DNA of 64,000 bases, taken from positions 13,937,827 to 14,001,826 of the forward strand of contig CM026551.1 of assembly GCA_015143295.1 (NCBI GenBank), read 5' to 3'. This document shows, piece after piece, positions 23,101-38,062 of the stretch. The stretch is from Tetracentron sinense. Its lineage: Eukaryota; Streptophyta; Magnoliopsida; Trochodendrales; Trochodendraceae. Both the position numbers and the translations under genes were made by a program. Every line of letters starts with the position of its first letter. Within the stretch, counting starts at the first letter, position 1. The notes beneath the pieces are model-generated. The model was not told where the DNA came from, did not search any database, and saw nothing but the letters and a program-made list of their open reading frames with translations.

Positions 23101-26100
23101 GACCAATATAGCCTCAGCTATCCTTCACTATCTCGGGAAGATAAAGGCTTTAAGACAGTATTTTGGTGTGCATCGTCAAGGCCATGACAGATGTGGCCTG
23201 CTTACGTGCACTGCAAGGGTAAGTGGGCGGGCTGATGCCAAATGGTATGCATGCGTGGAATGATCCCTTGGCATCACACCATGTTTGCAGCAATTGTGTC
23301 ACTTAATTTGTGACATCGTCGAGTATTCAATCAGGAGTCTTGCAAATTGATATTTCAATGTTATTATTCATGCAATATATTATATGGAGAAAGAGGTTGC
23401 AAAATTATATTGTTTACTAGATAAGTGGGTAAGTGCATACCTGATGTGGCTCTAAGCAATTGCTTTTGCGGGATCAATGCCAATCTAGAGTGTTAAGGAT
23501 CTAAGGATAATGGAAATGAGATGACCCATGTCGATTGGGTTGATTATTATTTGGGAAGTTGATGAGTCTCGTAGGTTGCATGCCTTTGGTCTGATTGAGA
23601 TCTAGTAGTCATTTATGCCAGAATTGTAGAGATTTAAGGGACCTTGGATAGGTTTGAGATGCGTGAATCATTATTGTACAATGAATGTCGCAATAATGAC
23701 CCTAATTATAATCTGCATAATTCTAGGCACACGTACGTTCTTTTGCAGAGACTTATAAAGTCTGGCACTTTGCAAATTTTGTCACGGACAATATGCATTT
23801 TCTTTTGAGAACAAGATGTATCGTGCTTTTCATCTACTGGGTTGCAATTCCCAGAAGACTTCAAATACAACAAAATGAATGATTTCAACTCTCATAAAAA
23901 TAATAAGACTTGAAATATCATGTTGATAAGAATTAATTTTGTTAAAAACATTGACAAAGTGACTCAAATTTCTTAACTACCATCACAAAGTGCAAAGTGC
24001 TAAGCTTTATAAAGGGGAAAGTCTATGAGATTTAAGTTTAACCCCTAAGCAGAATTGCAGTGGTATAAGAACTTACATACAAATTTTTAATCTAAAGGCC
24101 TCTCCATTATAACTGTGCTATCTTCTTACTTAGACAATTGCCAAAGAAGTTTAAAGAGAAAAAACTCCATATGGCCGTTCGTTATTGACTTAGAGAAAGC
24201 CTACATAGTGTTCCTAGAAAATTAATTTGGTGAGCATGGGGTGGTAAGAAAGGAGTGCCAAGAAAATATATTAATATTATTAAGGATAGGTACAAGGAAA
24301 CACTAACTACCATGAGAACAACTAGTGGTGAGACAAGTGAGTTTTGTGTGATAAGAGGCTTACATTTGGGGTCGGCTATGAATCCATATTGTTTTTGATT
24401 GATTATGGATGTATTAACGCACTTGGTGTATGTTATTTGCAGATGATGAGAGAGAAGGTAAATGCAAAATTAGAATTACGGCGGGAGACCTTGGACTCTT
24501 AAGAGTTTAAAAAAGGTAGACCAAGACAAAATAAATAGAATGCGACTTTAGTAAGAAAACGAATAAGAGCGAGGCAATAGTCAAAATTGATGGTTAGGGG
24601 ATACCTCAAAGTGACTAGTTCTGGTATCTTGGCTCAATTATTCACAAAGATGAGGAGATTGAAGAGATGTTGCCCATAAAATTAGAGTAAGGTGGCTAAA
24701 GTTCAGATGTTCTTCCAGAGCATTAAGCGATTGGCACAACCAATCCAACTAAAAGAAAAGTTTTATAAAATAGTAATACAACCAGCTATGGTTTATGGAG
24801 TGGAACGTGGGCAAAAAAGAAGCAACATATTCAAAGGATGATGTAGAGGATGAAAATGTTGAAATGAATGGATAGAATAATTGCTGTAAGCCCCCAATTT
24901 CGCACCCCGAAGGGCCTACAAGACCTCTTATGACCTACCAGAGAATCCTCCAAGAATCCCCAAAGAGGCAACTAAAATATCCGAGTTTTACAAAAATAAT
25001 CAAAATGCTTGAGAGTTAGAATATTATCAATATACCCTTATCCATTTCAAAAAGGGCACTTCTACCTCATCTTTTCCAAAAATATTTATCCGGGTAAAAT
25101 TAGACTTTTTTCAGACTTAAAATAGTTTTTAAAAGGGTAAAAAATGCTTTAAACCAATCAAATTTTATAAATTCCTTGCTTAAATTAGTATGTTACTTCT
25201 TTTGGGTGAATGTTAACCTTGGCATGCTTCCAATTCCGATTTGTTGTTATTTTCGTGTATTTCTATCTCTAGCATGTTCATTTAATAGAATGTCAATAAG
25301 ATAGAAATTTTCCTTAAGGTTTCCAACTGTCTATATTAGATTTAGGAAGTAGGTAACTACCTTTTGGTAGGTGTGTAAGGGTGTCTAACACCTTTCCTTA
25401 GTAATAAGTGAATCTCTTACCTAGATTTCTATTCTAAACCAATTGCCTTATTAATTAGATTTAGGGTTCCTATTCTTCCCTCAAATCAGAATAGGTGGCG
25501 ACTCTCATTTTAGGTGATTTCCCCTTATTCCTTATTAAGGGTTTTCTCAACTATAGTTGAATTATACATGAAAAATGCTATGAGACAATGCAAAGGAAAC
25601 AAATTTACATATGAAAGCATTAATATGAAGACAATGCTAGACAAATCAAAATTTATAATTGAAGATATTATATTCAAGAGTCAAAATGAACATAGTTTTT
25701 AACAAAAAATTACAATGATAACATGAGGATCATATATCATTGTAGTTTTTTTGTTAAAACGTAAATGTTCTGTTTAATGATTGGTCTATCAAATAACTAC
25801 AATGATTAATCTATGAGCCGTGCTAGCCCTACTCTAAGGCATATCCTACTCTCAGCCAAAAACCAACACCTGTCCTTTCTTTAAAAGGTGTTGATTTTTG
25901 GCTGAGAGTAGGGAATGCCTGAGCGTAGGGCTAACACGCCTCTTAATCTATTACATTATTGGTATATCAAGTACTAATCAAGCAATGGTTTTGACTGTTA
26001 TCAATCTATAAATGAATACTAAAACTATAATGTATTACAAAGTTATAATTCATCAAACAATATTAACAAGACATGATTACATGAATTGAAGCAAATGAAG

Positions 26101-29100
26101 TAACGAATATATAACAACTAAATTCCTTATGCTAATTTTACAGAGATAGATACTAGTTCTAAGAAACAACTGGCGTGTATATGTCGTGTCACATGTCCAT
26201 ACGTACTGACACGCACACGCAAACAAATTCGAAGAGCCCATGCAACATTAGGTGGTCAGAATAAAGACCAAAACTCACACAAATCACAGGATAAAGAAGA
26301 TAGAAGAAGTGAAGAACACTTGTTAGAGACTAATTGCTATTAGGACACATATTACTTCATGATTGTACCAGATATGATTATCAGTTTCCAAATTTGTGTG
26401 GAAAATAGGAGATATAGCTTAAGCTTCAACAGATAAACCATAGTCCATTTTTTTTTTCTCAGATCTGATTTTTGTGAAGCATAATCTAAGAAACATAGAT
26501 GAAGTGATTGTTAAAAAGTAGATACTACATCATTTTATGCGTTCTAATCTTGCTATTTGAAGGACAAATTAAGATGAAGATATGAAAAATGAACACTAAA
26601 TGGGGTAAAGCTGATAATAGAGAATAACCTAATAGCCATAACTTTGTTCTTTCAAGATACATGTATACTTCAATTTAGCTATTGTACAGGATAGCAGAAA
26701 ACAAAAGGAAAGCATCCTCACCTCCCTCAAAACAAAGACATGGTTTAGAACGCATATAGGCTCCATATCATTTAAAACTGAGCACAGATTTGTCAACCTC
26801 TGCATTGCAGCCTCTAACCTGTTATTAACACAAGCAAAAAAGTTATTAATCTTGCCATATTAAACACTCATTCTGGTATTGAATAGGAGTTGCTTACATT
26901 TTGATAGAATTATTATTTTCGGGGTAACTTTCATGGCCAGGCAATATCAAACCAGTGATGGCTTTTGGAGATTTTACAGAAGGATTTGAGACTTTTATTG
27001 CATAGTTCATGTGAATAGCTGCTTGCTCTGGAAGAAGCTGAAAATTCATGTAAAATTGGTCATGTACACGTATGGTTGCATGCAATTACCCCCCTAACGT
27101 TACAGGCCAAAAGAACATAATAGTAATAACCTGAAGTTCTAGAGCGCCAAATCCTCCATCAGAGTCAAGAATATTGATTAATCCTTCCAGTCCACCCATG
27201 ATGGATTCGATAAGAGACTCGACATATAAAACTGCATCTCGGCCAATTTTGGTTAACTGCATTCACACAAGAAAATGGGAATTGTCATTCCATGACTCAA
27301 TTATGTTGTGGTGATAGGCTGACATCTAATACGCATGGCTTTTGATGGTGGACTCCGTCAGGGAATAGCAGGTAGAAGAACTGCAGAGTCTTTTAGCAAG
27401 CAATATTCACTGAGAAAGAGAAATCATTATTCCGAGGATGCGCTAGTAACAAGTGATGAATGTTACAATAAATAGAAGGCTCTAGTTAGGATTAGGATAA
27501 AAAATGCGGGGAATATGAATTTACTGTTTGATTTTATTCTTATATGATATTGAATAATAGTTCCATTAATATTAGCGACTGGGACACCAAGAGACTTGAA
27601 CCGACTTCCTTGACATTGATTTATCAAGTCTAGCAACTTTGGCTTAAGTGATATCATTGTTTGCATCCATGGTTCAAAATATCAAAGCGTATCGACCATA
27701 TCAGCCTGATAGGCATCGGATTTTAGGGGTACCGATACACCTGAATGCATACCTATATTTTTCTCTTGTATCGATTATGTATCTATACTTATCAACTGTA
27801 TCAATACGATCCTTCAATACATGACGATATGTATTTGATACATGTAGATAGTGCACAGTATCGGTCGATACAACTAATATTATTACCATGGTTTTAAAAA
27901 ACGCCAAAACCGTTACGTAACGGTTTCGGTGGTATCCAGTACCCGAAACCGTTACGCTACACACTTTCGCACGTACAGCTCGCGTAACGGCCGTTACCGT
28001 TACGTTACGGCCGTTACGACCGTTACGCCTGTTACGTTCGGCGAATATGCTTTGCAGTTCTTGGCTTTTGCCTTTTGCAGTTTTTTGTTTTTTCTTACTT
28101 TGTTTTTGCACTTTGCAGCAACTTTGCAGGTGTTTTGGACCTTTTGGTCTTCATTTCAAAGTTCAAACTTCAAAGTGTCATCATACTACAGAGTTACAGA
28201 CATACACTCTTACACTCAAACTTCTTATATTATAAATTAAACCCTCTCGGCCTCTCACGACTCACTCAATCCTTCATAGTTCGACTTCATTCCCTCTCGG
28301 CCTCTCATGACTCACTCAATCCTTCATAGTCACTTGGTCTTGGCTACCCTTCTTCTCTCAATTTCTCGTATTCGCCTATTCGGTATCCCTTTCTCTCTAT
28401 TTTCTTTTTAAACACCAAATGTTAGTACTTAGTAGTAGTAATTATTAAATGTTAGTATTTTTCTCGGAATATTATGAATTGTTAGAAAATGTTAGTATTT
28501 TTTTTGGAATATTATTAAATGTTAATGTTAGTATTTATTTCGGAATATTATGAAATGTTAGTATTAAATGTTAGAAAATTATTTATTTCGGAATATTATG
28601 AAAGGTTAGAAAATGTTAGTATTTAAATGTTAGAAAATGATAGTATATTTGTATCTGCCTATCAGTATCTGGAGTTTCGAGACTCTCGACCCATCTAATT
28701 TCATTATTTTTACATTGTGAGCTTCATATTGGCTTTAGAAATATGTTTTTACTCATTTATTGCATTTTTATTATTTTTTTCTATTTATTGGAATTTTTTT
28801 AAGATTTTTTTAAAGCAAAAAAAGGGGGGAAATAGCGTAACGGCCGATACCGTACCGTAACGGTTTCGGCCGATACCGTTATGGTGGCCGAAACCGTTTT
28901 TTCGAACCTTGATTATTACGATACACAACAGTATTGATTAATACATTGGAAAAACCTTAGAAATCGAACGGGGGCTCATTTTGGGTGTTGGAAACACCCC
29001 TAGAACCCCTGGTGAGCTTATTTTCTTTTCATTGATCGATTTGTAATACTAAAACAACAACTCCATTATTGATTTAGTTAAAAAACAAAGAACAAGACAT

Positions 29101-32100
29101 TTGATTTTGGATTCAAAAGATTTTTCCAAAATTTTGAAGGTATACTAATTTTTTCCCCTTTTTAGTTTTTAAAAATTTAAATCGACGTAAATAGGTTGTA
29201 ATTAGCCCAAAATGAGTAGTTTTATTGATTTCATACGAAATCCTTAAATAGAAAATTGTTTTTAAGGAAAGTCAATGATTTTCCTCACTTTTTTGAAAAA
29301 TCCAAACCCTACAATCTTCGTTTTTTTTCTTCAAAAAATGCCTTCAATCTAGTGTTGAAAATATGAAATGGGTTAAGTCTATGGATGATCTACAAGATCC
29401 ATGGACTAATCCTAATTTTTAAGGAAATCAAAAATATATATTTTAGTTTTTAATTAAAAGATAATTTAATTTTTTTTTATTTTTTGTGCCTATGTATATG
29501 ACATTAAAATAAGTGTAGACAACTTACTTGTGTACTTTAAAATGATATATATTTTGTAAAAAGTTATTTTTAGTTAGCTATTCTGAAATGCTTTCTCTCT
29601 CTATCTATCTATATACACACACACACACACACACACACTCTGATGATCATTGTTTCTTTGTAAACATGTTTGAGATGACACAAAAGAAGGGTGTAGAGCA
29701 TGTCAAAGATATATAGTGACAATATATGAACCCTATAGATGGTGATAGGTTAAAGACCAAATGCAAATTTTGTGGGTTTGAGTCTAAGTGGTTGGATTAG
29801 TCATTACTCAATTGAAACAACATTTGTCTAGTGGGAACACAAACGTCCTTGGTTGTCCTAAGTGTCCTTGAGAGATTAGTTAGGCAATGAGAGCACACCT
29901 GATTAGAAGAAGATAGAGAATCAACGAGCGAGTAGGAGAGAGAAGACCTTAGGAACAATTGGATGGGTCAGTCAGGAGGACATGAAATTTCTATTGATGA
30001 CAGTCATGGTGGTGACAATTACGAGTGTGATGATGATGTGACCCCATTCGAGAGCAAGTAGAGACATCCATTCGGCGTTCTAGGCAGGAGGAATGAGAGA
30101 GGAACCACTAGGCAGGGATTTGGCAGTTCATAGCATGAGATAGGGGGTTCAAGCAGGGGAGGGGATGTGGGACACTGAGGATATGTGAGGCATTAGATTG
30201 GTATGTTCTAGACGTGTTGAGGTCAAAGACGAGTAAAGGTAGTGGTTTGAGCCTTGATCGGTAGTGTTTAAATTTCCAAAATTTAAATACTAAACAGAAA
30301 AGAATCCCAAAATGTAAAATAAGTTCTTAAATAAACTAAACTCTAAGTGGATATGAATGTCTTTCATGTAATATTTTACTTTCTAATCGCAAATTTTTTT
30401 TTAGTTTATCTAATATTGGATGTTTTAGACATGTTAGTGTAATTTTAGCTGCTACAGTACCCATATTTTTGCCCACCAACGAGTAATTTTTCCCCCTGTA
30501 ATCTTCTCACTTCTCACTTATAGCACATGATTGTTTATGGCAGCACTAAAAGACGGTGATATTATTCCTATTTTAGAGTTTCTTGAAATATAAGTGAATA
30601 TTTTGTCATTTCTCATAAATTTCCTCTTCCCCAAAAACTATGGAATGTTATTCCAAAACAAGTTCCACAAAGTTTCCATTCCCAAAGGTGAGAAATGCCG
30701 TAAAAAAACCTTGTCTTTTATTATCAAAGGGTCTTTGTTGTTGGAGGAAAAAAATATTCATTTTTTTCACAAGCCAAAATATTTTCTGTCTTATGCAAAA
30801 CCTCAATGATTCTTTCCTAAGGTTTAAAGTATCTGCAATATTGCAGTCGATATATCGCAATACCGGTGGGTAGGGATATATCCCACCAAGGTATTTATCT
30901 TTTATAATAAATTGTCAATATGTTGGGAAATTTTATATTCCCAACAAGAAATAGTAATTTTTATTTTAAAAATGAAATTGAATATTTAATAAAATAGGAT
31001 TGCTACTAGCCCAAATTTTGAATTCTCCTTTTAGTATGCCTTGTATGCTTTTAAAGATAAGTAAGTCACATGCCAAGGTTCCATTTTATCCTAGGTGGGA
31101 CTTTGGGGCATGACATTATAGCTTTTAATAGAATGAAATGACATAACAGAATTTGTCATGACATCAGATCAGGGAGTCCCCTCATGGCATCAGATCCTTG
31201 GCTAGTTCTAGTACCTATTTGGAGTTAGAACGGTAGAGAGATGAACAATATTTCATGTTGACTCCTACATGGATGAGCCATTAGTATTTCTGTGTAAGAA
31301 ACAACAGAAAATTGTATTTTCATTTTCATTCAGGAATAGAAAGAAATCACACATTCAGTTTTTAAAAACTACATCTTATTTTAGTGTTTCTATAATGTGA
31401 TGCAGATCAGCTTCATATTCACAGATTTCAATGAACAAATCAACAAACTACAAACAGTAAGGACTCTTCATTAGGTGTCTTATTGAGAACAGCCATCCGT
31501 TATACATTGTCTTTTCTATAAAAAAATTGTTTGACTGTAACACACAAATATATCAATATTGCTAATCAGATGCATGGACATATATGACCGTCACACCAGA
31601 AGATAAAGTAATTGCAACTAAGCAATTTATACACACAATAAAAGTTGTTGTACATAAATTAATAAGAAAGTAATTAAATGGAATCTGGAAACATCAGAAT
31701 GAACAATATAGATTGTTGCATTCCAACCGTTATTAGGACCATGCAGCAAAACATAATTTGCTAGCTATGACAAGTAGTTATCTGCCTTGGAATTCTTGGA
31801 TCCCTTGCTTGCAAAAACAATATATAAAGAAAATAAATATACAAATAGAAGGGAATACCTCTTCTGGAACAATCACAGAGGCACACTCGGGAAAGCTACT
31901 AGCAACTCCAAGCCATGCACAGCAATGTTGTGGACGTCCTTCTGGTCCAAACATAGTGTTCCTGAAGACCTGTTTTGACACTATTACCTTCACGTCACAA
32001 CTACATAAAAGGTGGTTCTATGGATGAATACAACTAGTTTTAGAAAGAAAATGGTGACTAGAAGTGCTATAGCGGCAGTAAGCCTAGCAACCAAACTACA

Positions 32101-35100
32101 GAAAGGGAAAACTTACAGCTGTAAGGTGTTGGTGGTAGAAGTACAGCTTTTTAAGACTGCCATGCTTCGATAGCTGAGATTCGAGTTCATCAACACATCT
32201 GTAAGAACACAGCTACTTAATATACCCATAAATGCCATTATATACATTTTTGTGCATCTATGTGCATGTCTTTGGCAATTACTTGGGGTGAATATATTGG
32301 ATGTTGACCTTTTTTTTTTGGTTGAAACACAAATAACCCACCCACCCACTATACTCTCACACACACCCAACACACACACACACCCTAGGCCACAAGGGCC
32401 AAGGCCATTGCACCCCCACACCCTCTCAATGTTGAAGTTGAATTGCACTGAAAATGTATTTTGAAACAATTATCCTGATGTTTCAATAATTTATAAGGAG
32501 CATACAGTAGAAGCTCAAGCATGAATTCGTTCCTCTGAGTACTGTACCATGGCTCATGGCACTTGTGAAGTTCTTTGGATTCGCTTTCTTCTTCAGGAAA
32601 TGAGAATTGACCATGTACTCTCGTTCTCTTACATTGTGAAAATCAGGCTGCCATCCATATAGCATCAAAACCGGTCTTTCACAACTCACGAGAGGACCAA
32701 ACATATCGAAGTGGATCGCAATTTTATATGGAAAAAAAAATCAGGACTTAGGCTATTGAAACTCTGTATGTGCACACCAACTCACGGTTGGCTTACATTC
32801 TTATCAAGGTTAATACATGTGATCATTTATAGGACATTTTGAGCAACCTAGGCATGCTTGGAATCTATGCTCCAGCTTGAGGGGGAGTGTAGAAAAGACC
32901 CGGGGGGGGGGGGGGGGGGGTTATTTGTGATTTGTTTCTTTAAAGCAGTGTAATGGGTATTTTAGTCTTTCCAATTTAAGCAAGTATATAAAGTTCAGTT
33001 CATGTGTGCGTGAGAAATCACTTACTGCATCATGGTTTTCCTTTCTCATGCTCTTCTCACTTCACCTTGTCTCTTGCTAATCCTTTTTTCCTTTGCTTGT
33101 GAATTTGTTTCTTTTCTCTCCTATTCTATTTTTGATTTATTTATGATCTGGTCCATGTAGTCTAATAATCCCCACCTGGAACCCTAACATTTTTAAGGAT
33201 TTCTTCTTCAAAATATTTCTAAAATTAAAATTACAATTCAATGTTTCCATAGTGTTGCAAAAAATTCTAACATCAATTTTTTCTTACAAAAATAATCAAT
33301 TTTTTAGTCTCGTCTCTTAAAAGTTCTTTATGGATACATAAACTGTATTAGTTTGTCATGATGCCATATCAACGAAAAGAAAAAGTACCTGGACCAATTG
33401 TATGCGGCATTCCCTTCTGATAGTAAGCCCTCCTTTCCAGTGGAGACCGTAGCCTTCTCTAAGTGTCTAATGTTTATGGATGACCGAGAAGAAGTGACAA
33501 TCATTAATATCGTTATCCAGTCCTTACGCAAATCCTGGATTAATAACCACAAATGGTGCCTTTTAATGGAAGAAAAAATATAGTATACTCATCAGAAATG
33601 TATAATTAGATGAAAAATACTAAAAAATAGTAATAGTAAAAGTAAAAGTAGTAGTAATAATAATCCATTTGAAACATATTCAATGGGGATGAGGAAGAAA
33701 GATTTCATAGTTCTGCATTTGTAAAAGAAGCATGCTTAGGGGTCAATTAAGGGAAGCTACAAAAAAAAGTTAAACTAAATAATTTACTAAATAGGATTTA
33801 AACAATTGCAATAAAAAAGGGTATATCTCCATGCTTTTGTGATTTTAAAAAGTATAATGTTCTTGCCCAACTAATATCAGGTGATATGGATCCATACTAC
33901 AAGAAGAAAATGGAAAATATATTGCGCGAGTCGCAGAGATGGCTGGGCTTCAGTGCGGATACCCAAAGGGACTAATCCTTGACTCGAAGGCTTTGAGACA
34001 CCCTCCGTTACCAGAAATAAAATAAAATATTAGCATATCTAACAAATATAACAAAATGATGTGGCTCAAATCTGGTGATGGTTACTTTACTCTTAAGTCT
34101 TGCCGGAATTTGATTTACGCCTCATGAAGGCAATAGAAGCTGGTAGTTTAAACTGGAATGAAGCCATCCCATGAAAATTAGAATTTACTCTGAAAACTCA
34201 TTCATAATGGTGTTCCAGTGGATAGCAAAGTCCAAAGATTTGTATTCGGATGGCCAGTTATGTGAATGCTGAAATAACAGATCTAAGGAGGATCTCTGTC
34301 ACCTTTCTTAAGGAGAGTGAGCTACTTCTTTTAGAATAGAATATCTAAAGTCAATGCTAATCAGGCAATTTCTATCCATGTGCATTTATTCACATGGAAC
34401 CATTCCACTTTTTCAGAAAATATATAAATAAGTGATCTGTCACACACTTTTAAAGACTTGATTGCAATGTTCATTTGATGATATATATGGTTCAACTAGG
34501 ATCAGAGAAGTTTTGAAAACAACTTTAGTCACGCTCATCATGTTCCCTTAAAAAAACTTACTTAGGTTCGGGAATTCTTTATCTTCTCAATGTTAATGCT
34601 TGGGGATTCCTTTGAAGGGTCTCTCATCTTGGACATCATACAGGTGAACCTGAGTCCAATCAAGTGCACAAAGCCTCATTCTCACAAAAGAGATAAGACC
34701 CCCGGAATTCCTATAAGCTCAATATGGATTGAGCCTTCTGGGTACATCCACCCTGAGTGGTGGTGGTGGTTTCATCAGAATGGCGACTTGAATCCGGGTT
34801 TCTCAATTACTATAAGTCAATATTGAGTAGACCTCTTGGGGTAACTCCAGCGTGAGTGGTGGTGGTCTCATCAGAAACTCTGATGTCGACCTGGTTGCAA
34901 GTTTCTCTAGTTTCTTCTCTCTATTCTTTCTTTCTTCTTTTTGGAGGGAGGGGGGTGTCTGGCCTCTTAACACTATTGTTGAATTTTGTTCTCTTCTGGA
35001 TGGTCTTAGCCTCTGATATTCTGAATATTCGGGAGATTGTTATTTAAGGCGACTCTAAAGCTGCTAGCATCCGTAAAAAGACAGTAACCAAGCAGCTAAA

Positions 35101-37996
35101 GCATTTGCGATTTTGGGTTGCGATTCATCTAATAGGTACTTTTCTGAAGCATTCTACTTTCCTCCCCATCCCCTAATAGGTTGTAAATTTTAATAAAAAT
35201 GTTGTAATTTCTATCTTTTGAAAGCCTGATCAGCTAATGTGAGTTCAAAGGCTGAAAGGTAACTAGCGGCAGGAATATCCTAAATAAAATATATTCAGAA
35301 GGATTTCACTACTGAGATCAGTTCTATCACTATATGTTGCCAAGTGGTGTCTCTGGAGTCTAGACATGGTTGACCAAGTGTCCTACACCATGTGAGGACC
35401 AAAACGACCTCAATAAAATATAAGCTTCAAGAAAAGTAAGGTCTGTTAGAAATTAAGCATGTAGAATTCGCTCCAAATAATGGATGGGGGTATAAAGGCT
35501 AGTTAAGAAACAAACGAGGATTCCAACTTCTTATCAACATGCTTCTGATTTCCAACTCATCTTTCAGCTGCAAGGCAGTATCAAAGAGAACAGATTTGAC
35601 AAACTATTATATTCATTGTCATAAAAAGGCATCGAAATCCTCATGAAACTTTCTTAAATAAATCATCACCCTAGTATCATCCGTCGAAAAGATCTTGTGA
35701 AACTATAGATTTGTGACATTTTGTTTCAGTTAACAGTAATTTCCAAAAATCCTTCAAGCACAGTGTTACTTCTAAATTCACCAGAAATAAAGAAATAAAA
35801 CCGAGATCAGTTGTGCTCTAAAGTCTAAACTATATAATCGTACTAAAAGAACCCACCCCATGGATCAGTTGGGTGTTGCTTGTGGCTGATAAATCCAAAA
35901 GATCTGTGGATGTGATGTTAGTCACCGCCTCACCGGTATATGCGTGTGTGTTGAGATATAGTCTTATAATAGGTGTGGATGCATATTATCATGATTATTG
36001 GGAGTTAAGGTTATTAATGTAATTGTATGTCATCTATACTATATACTAAAGAAATTAGGATGCCTAGGTGGCACCTTCTTTAGTCTTTATTTTCCTTTAG
36101 TTTTGCCACATCATCCCCATCATTTATTATATTGTGTTTGTACTCTAAAGTCTTTTATTTCCTTCCTCTTCATTTATGAGTTCACTTAGGTGGCACCCAT
36201 AAATCTCTCAGCTAACACAATGCTTCCCAAAAAAAATTCATGAGAAAACATGACTTCCCTTCTTCATTAAATCTTTTTTTTATCACTGTAATATAATATT
36301 AAAAATCACCTAATTGTGTTGGTATCTGTTCATACGTTAGCGGGTTAGTGAGCTTTAAAGTTGGCCAAATAATATATCAACCCTTGCATTACAACTAATT
36401 GAAATAAATTTCAAACTACCAACATGAAAAAATTTCGAATCACAGTCAATCGTGATTGAACTTGGGGAGAGTTCAATCACACTCACAAGTTAACACGTGT
36501 CCTTATTAATACCTATTAACTATGGTAAAGATTCACTAACCTTTAGGTTCAATAATCTAACTTTGGTTTTTTTAAAATATATTAAAAAGGAAAAAAAAAA
36601 GGTCATTTTCTTACTTCCCTATCGTTTCTCCCACCAAGAATCTAGGTTACAGGATTTCATAGACTTCACCTTCCAGAAGACCGGTTTTCGAAGACTTCAT
36701 CTCCCAAGAAGAGGCCATCTCTTTTTCTCTCTTGAATTGTCAAAACCCCCTACCTCTTTTTCTCTCTCTTAAACTGTTAAACCCCTTCCCTATTTTAAAC
36801 AGCGCTTCGAAAATGGAGAAAGAACAGAGGTGTGAAATGCAGAACAGAGATTTCTTAGGATGCGCCTTTCGCCATTGCAATCAGAACTTGCATCCTCAGT
36901 TCTCTGGTTTTCCTGACTTCTAATGGTCCGAACGAGATAACGTTTCTGCAATCGATTCTACAGATGCGAGGTTTGCAGTGAGGGATCAGAAGCTTCATCC
37001 CTTACTTTTAATCTGCTGAATTGGGTTTTTGCGGGGTTGGACACTGGTAGATAGTGAAGGAGACATTGAAACTCTTGGAAGAAATGTTTCTGATGGGTTG
37101 AGTTGCACACCTGATGTCAATACCTTCAATGATGTTATCCACAACCTCTACAGGTTTGATCAGATACACATACGAGGCGGCTAAATTGATTGATCAGATG
37201 CTTCTCCCTGGTTTCATCCCTAATTCATTTACTTATGGGGTTTTGAATTTTGGTGCACGGATTATGTATAAAAGGGGTAGGTTGATGAAGCAAGAGCAAT
37301 GTTGAACAAAGTACCTGACCCCGAACATAGTGTTGTTTATTACATTGTTCTCCATGAGAGTATGCTACCCAATGGCTGCATTCCTGATGTTTTCACATAG
37401 AACATCTTAATCCGAAGCCTATGCAAGGTTTTGGGTCTCCGCTTGCTAAATGTGGTAGCCTATAAACCATCACGCTTGGTGTTCAGGTACCCTCTCATTT
37501 TTTTTTTTGAGCAGGTGTACCCATGAAACCCATTTACAAACCTAAGCTGGACTAATGAGGTCAGCCTTAGGTTTGTAAATGGATTTCATGGGTACGTTAA
37601 CTATTTCCCCTTTTTTTTTTCTTCTTTTGTGGAAATCATTTACCGGGTTAGTAGCATTGGTTAGTGGTTAGTAAGCCTTACATGTTTTCTTTTCCAGTAA
37701 AGCATCTCTTAAAATGATTGTAATATTAAGTGGCCCATATCATTTTTTAATTAAATCTTAATAATTACATAATGTTTGTCTTATTATTATTATTTTTTGG
37801 TTATTATTAATGGTTAGTTTTATTATGTTATATTTTTTCTTGATTGCTTTTGAGTAATTTTTTTTATTCACACACCCCATGGATTGCATGGGGTATCCGC
37901 TAGTTATAAATAATAGAATGAAGGGTAGAACACCCCCGTGTTTTCTCCCTCAATCTTTCTCTCTCCTTCTATTTTTCTAGGGTTTTACACTCACTA

Positions 37997-38062
<66 letters not shown>

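Larger units (their letters stand above)
36033..37903 (+). mobile_element. Non-autonomous Helitron, 1871 bp, carrying PPR gene fragments
   Basis: Starts TCTATACTATATACTAAAG, a classic plant Helitron 5' terminus, after an A. Ends with the hairpin CCCCAT-GGATTGC-ATGGGG, then TATCCGCTAG followed by T. No target duplication, as expected for rolling-circle insertion. No RepHel coding region. Inside are captured host sequences, including a PPR gene piece (36939-37450) and a fold-back (37517-37595). Antisense to NAP1. Confidence 0.85.
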
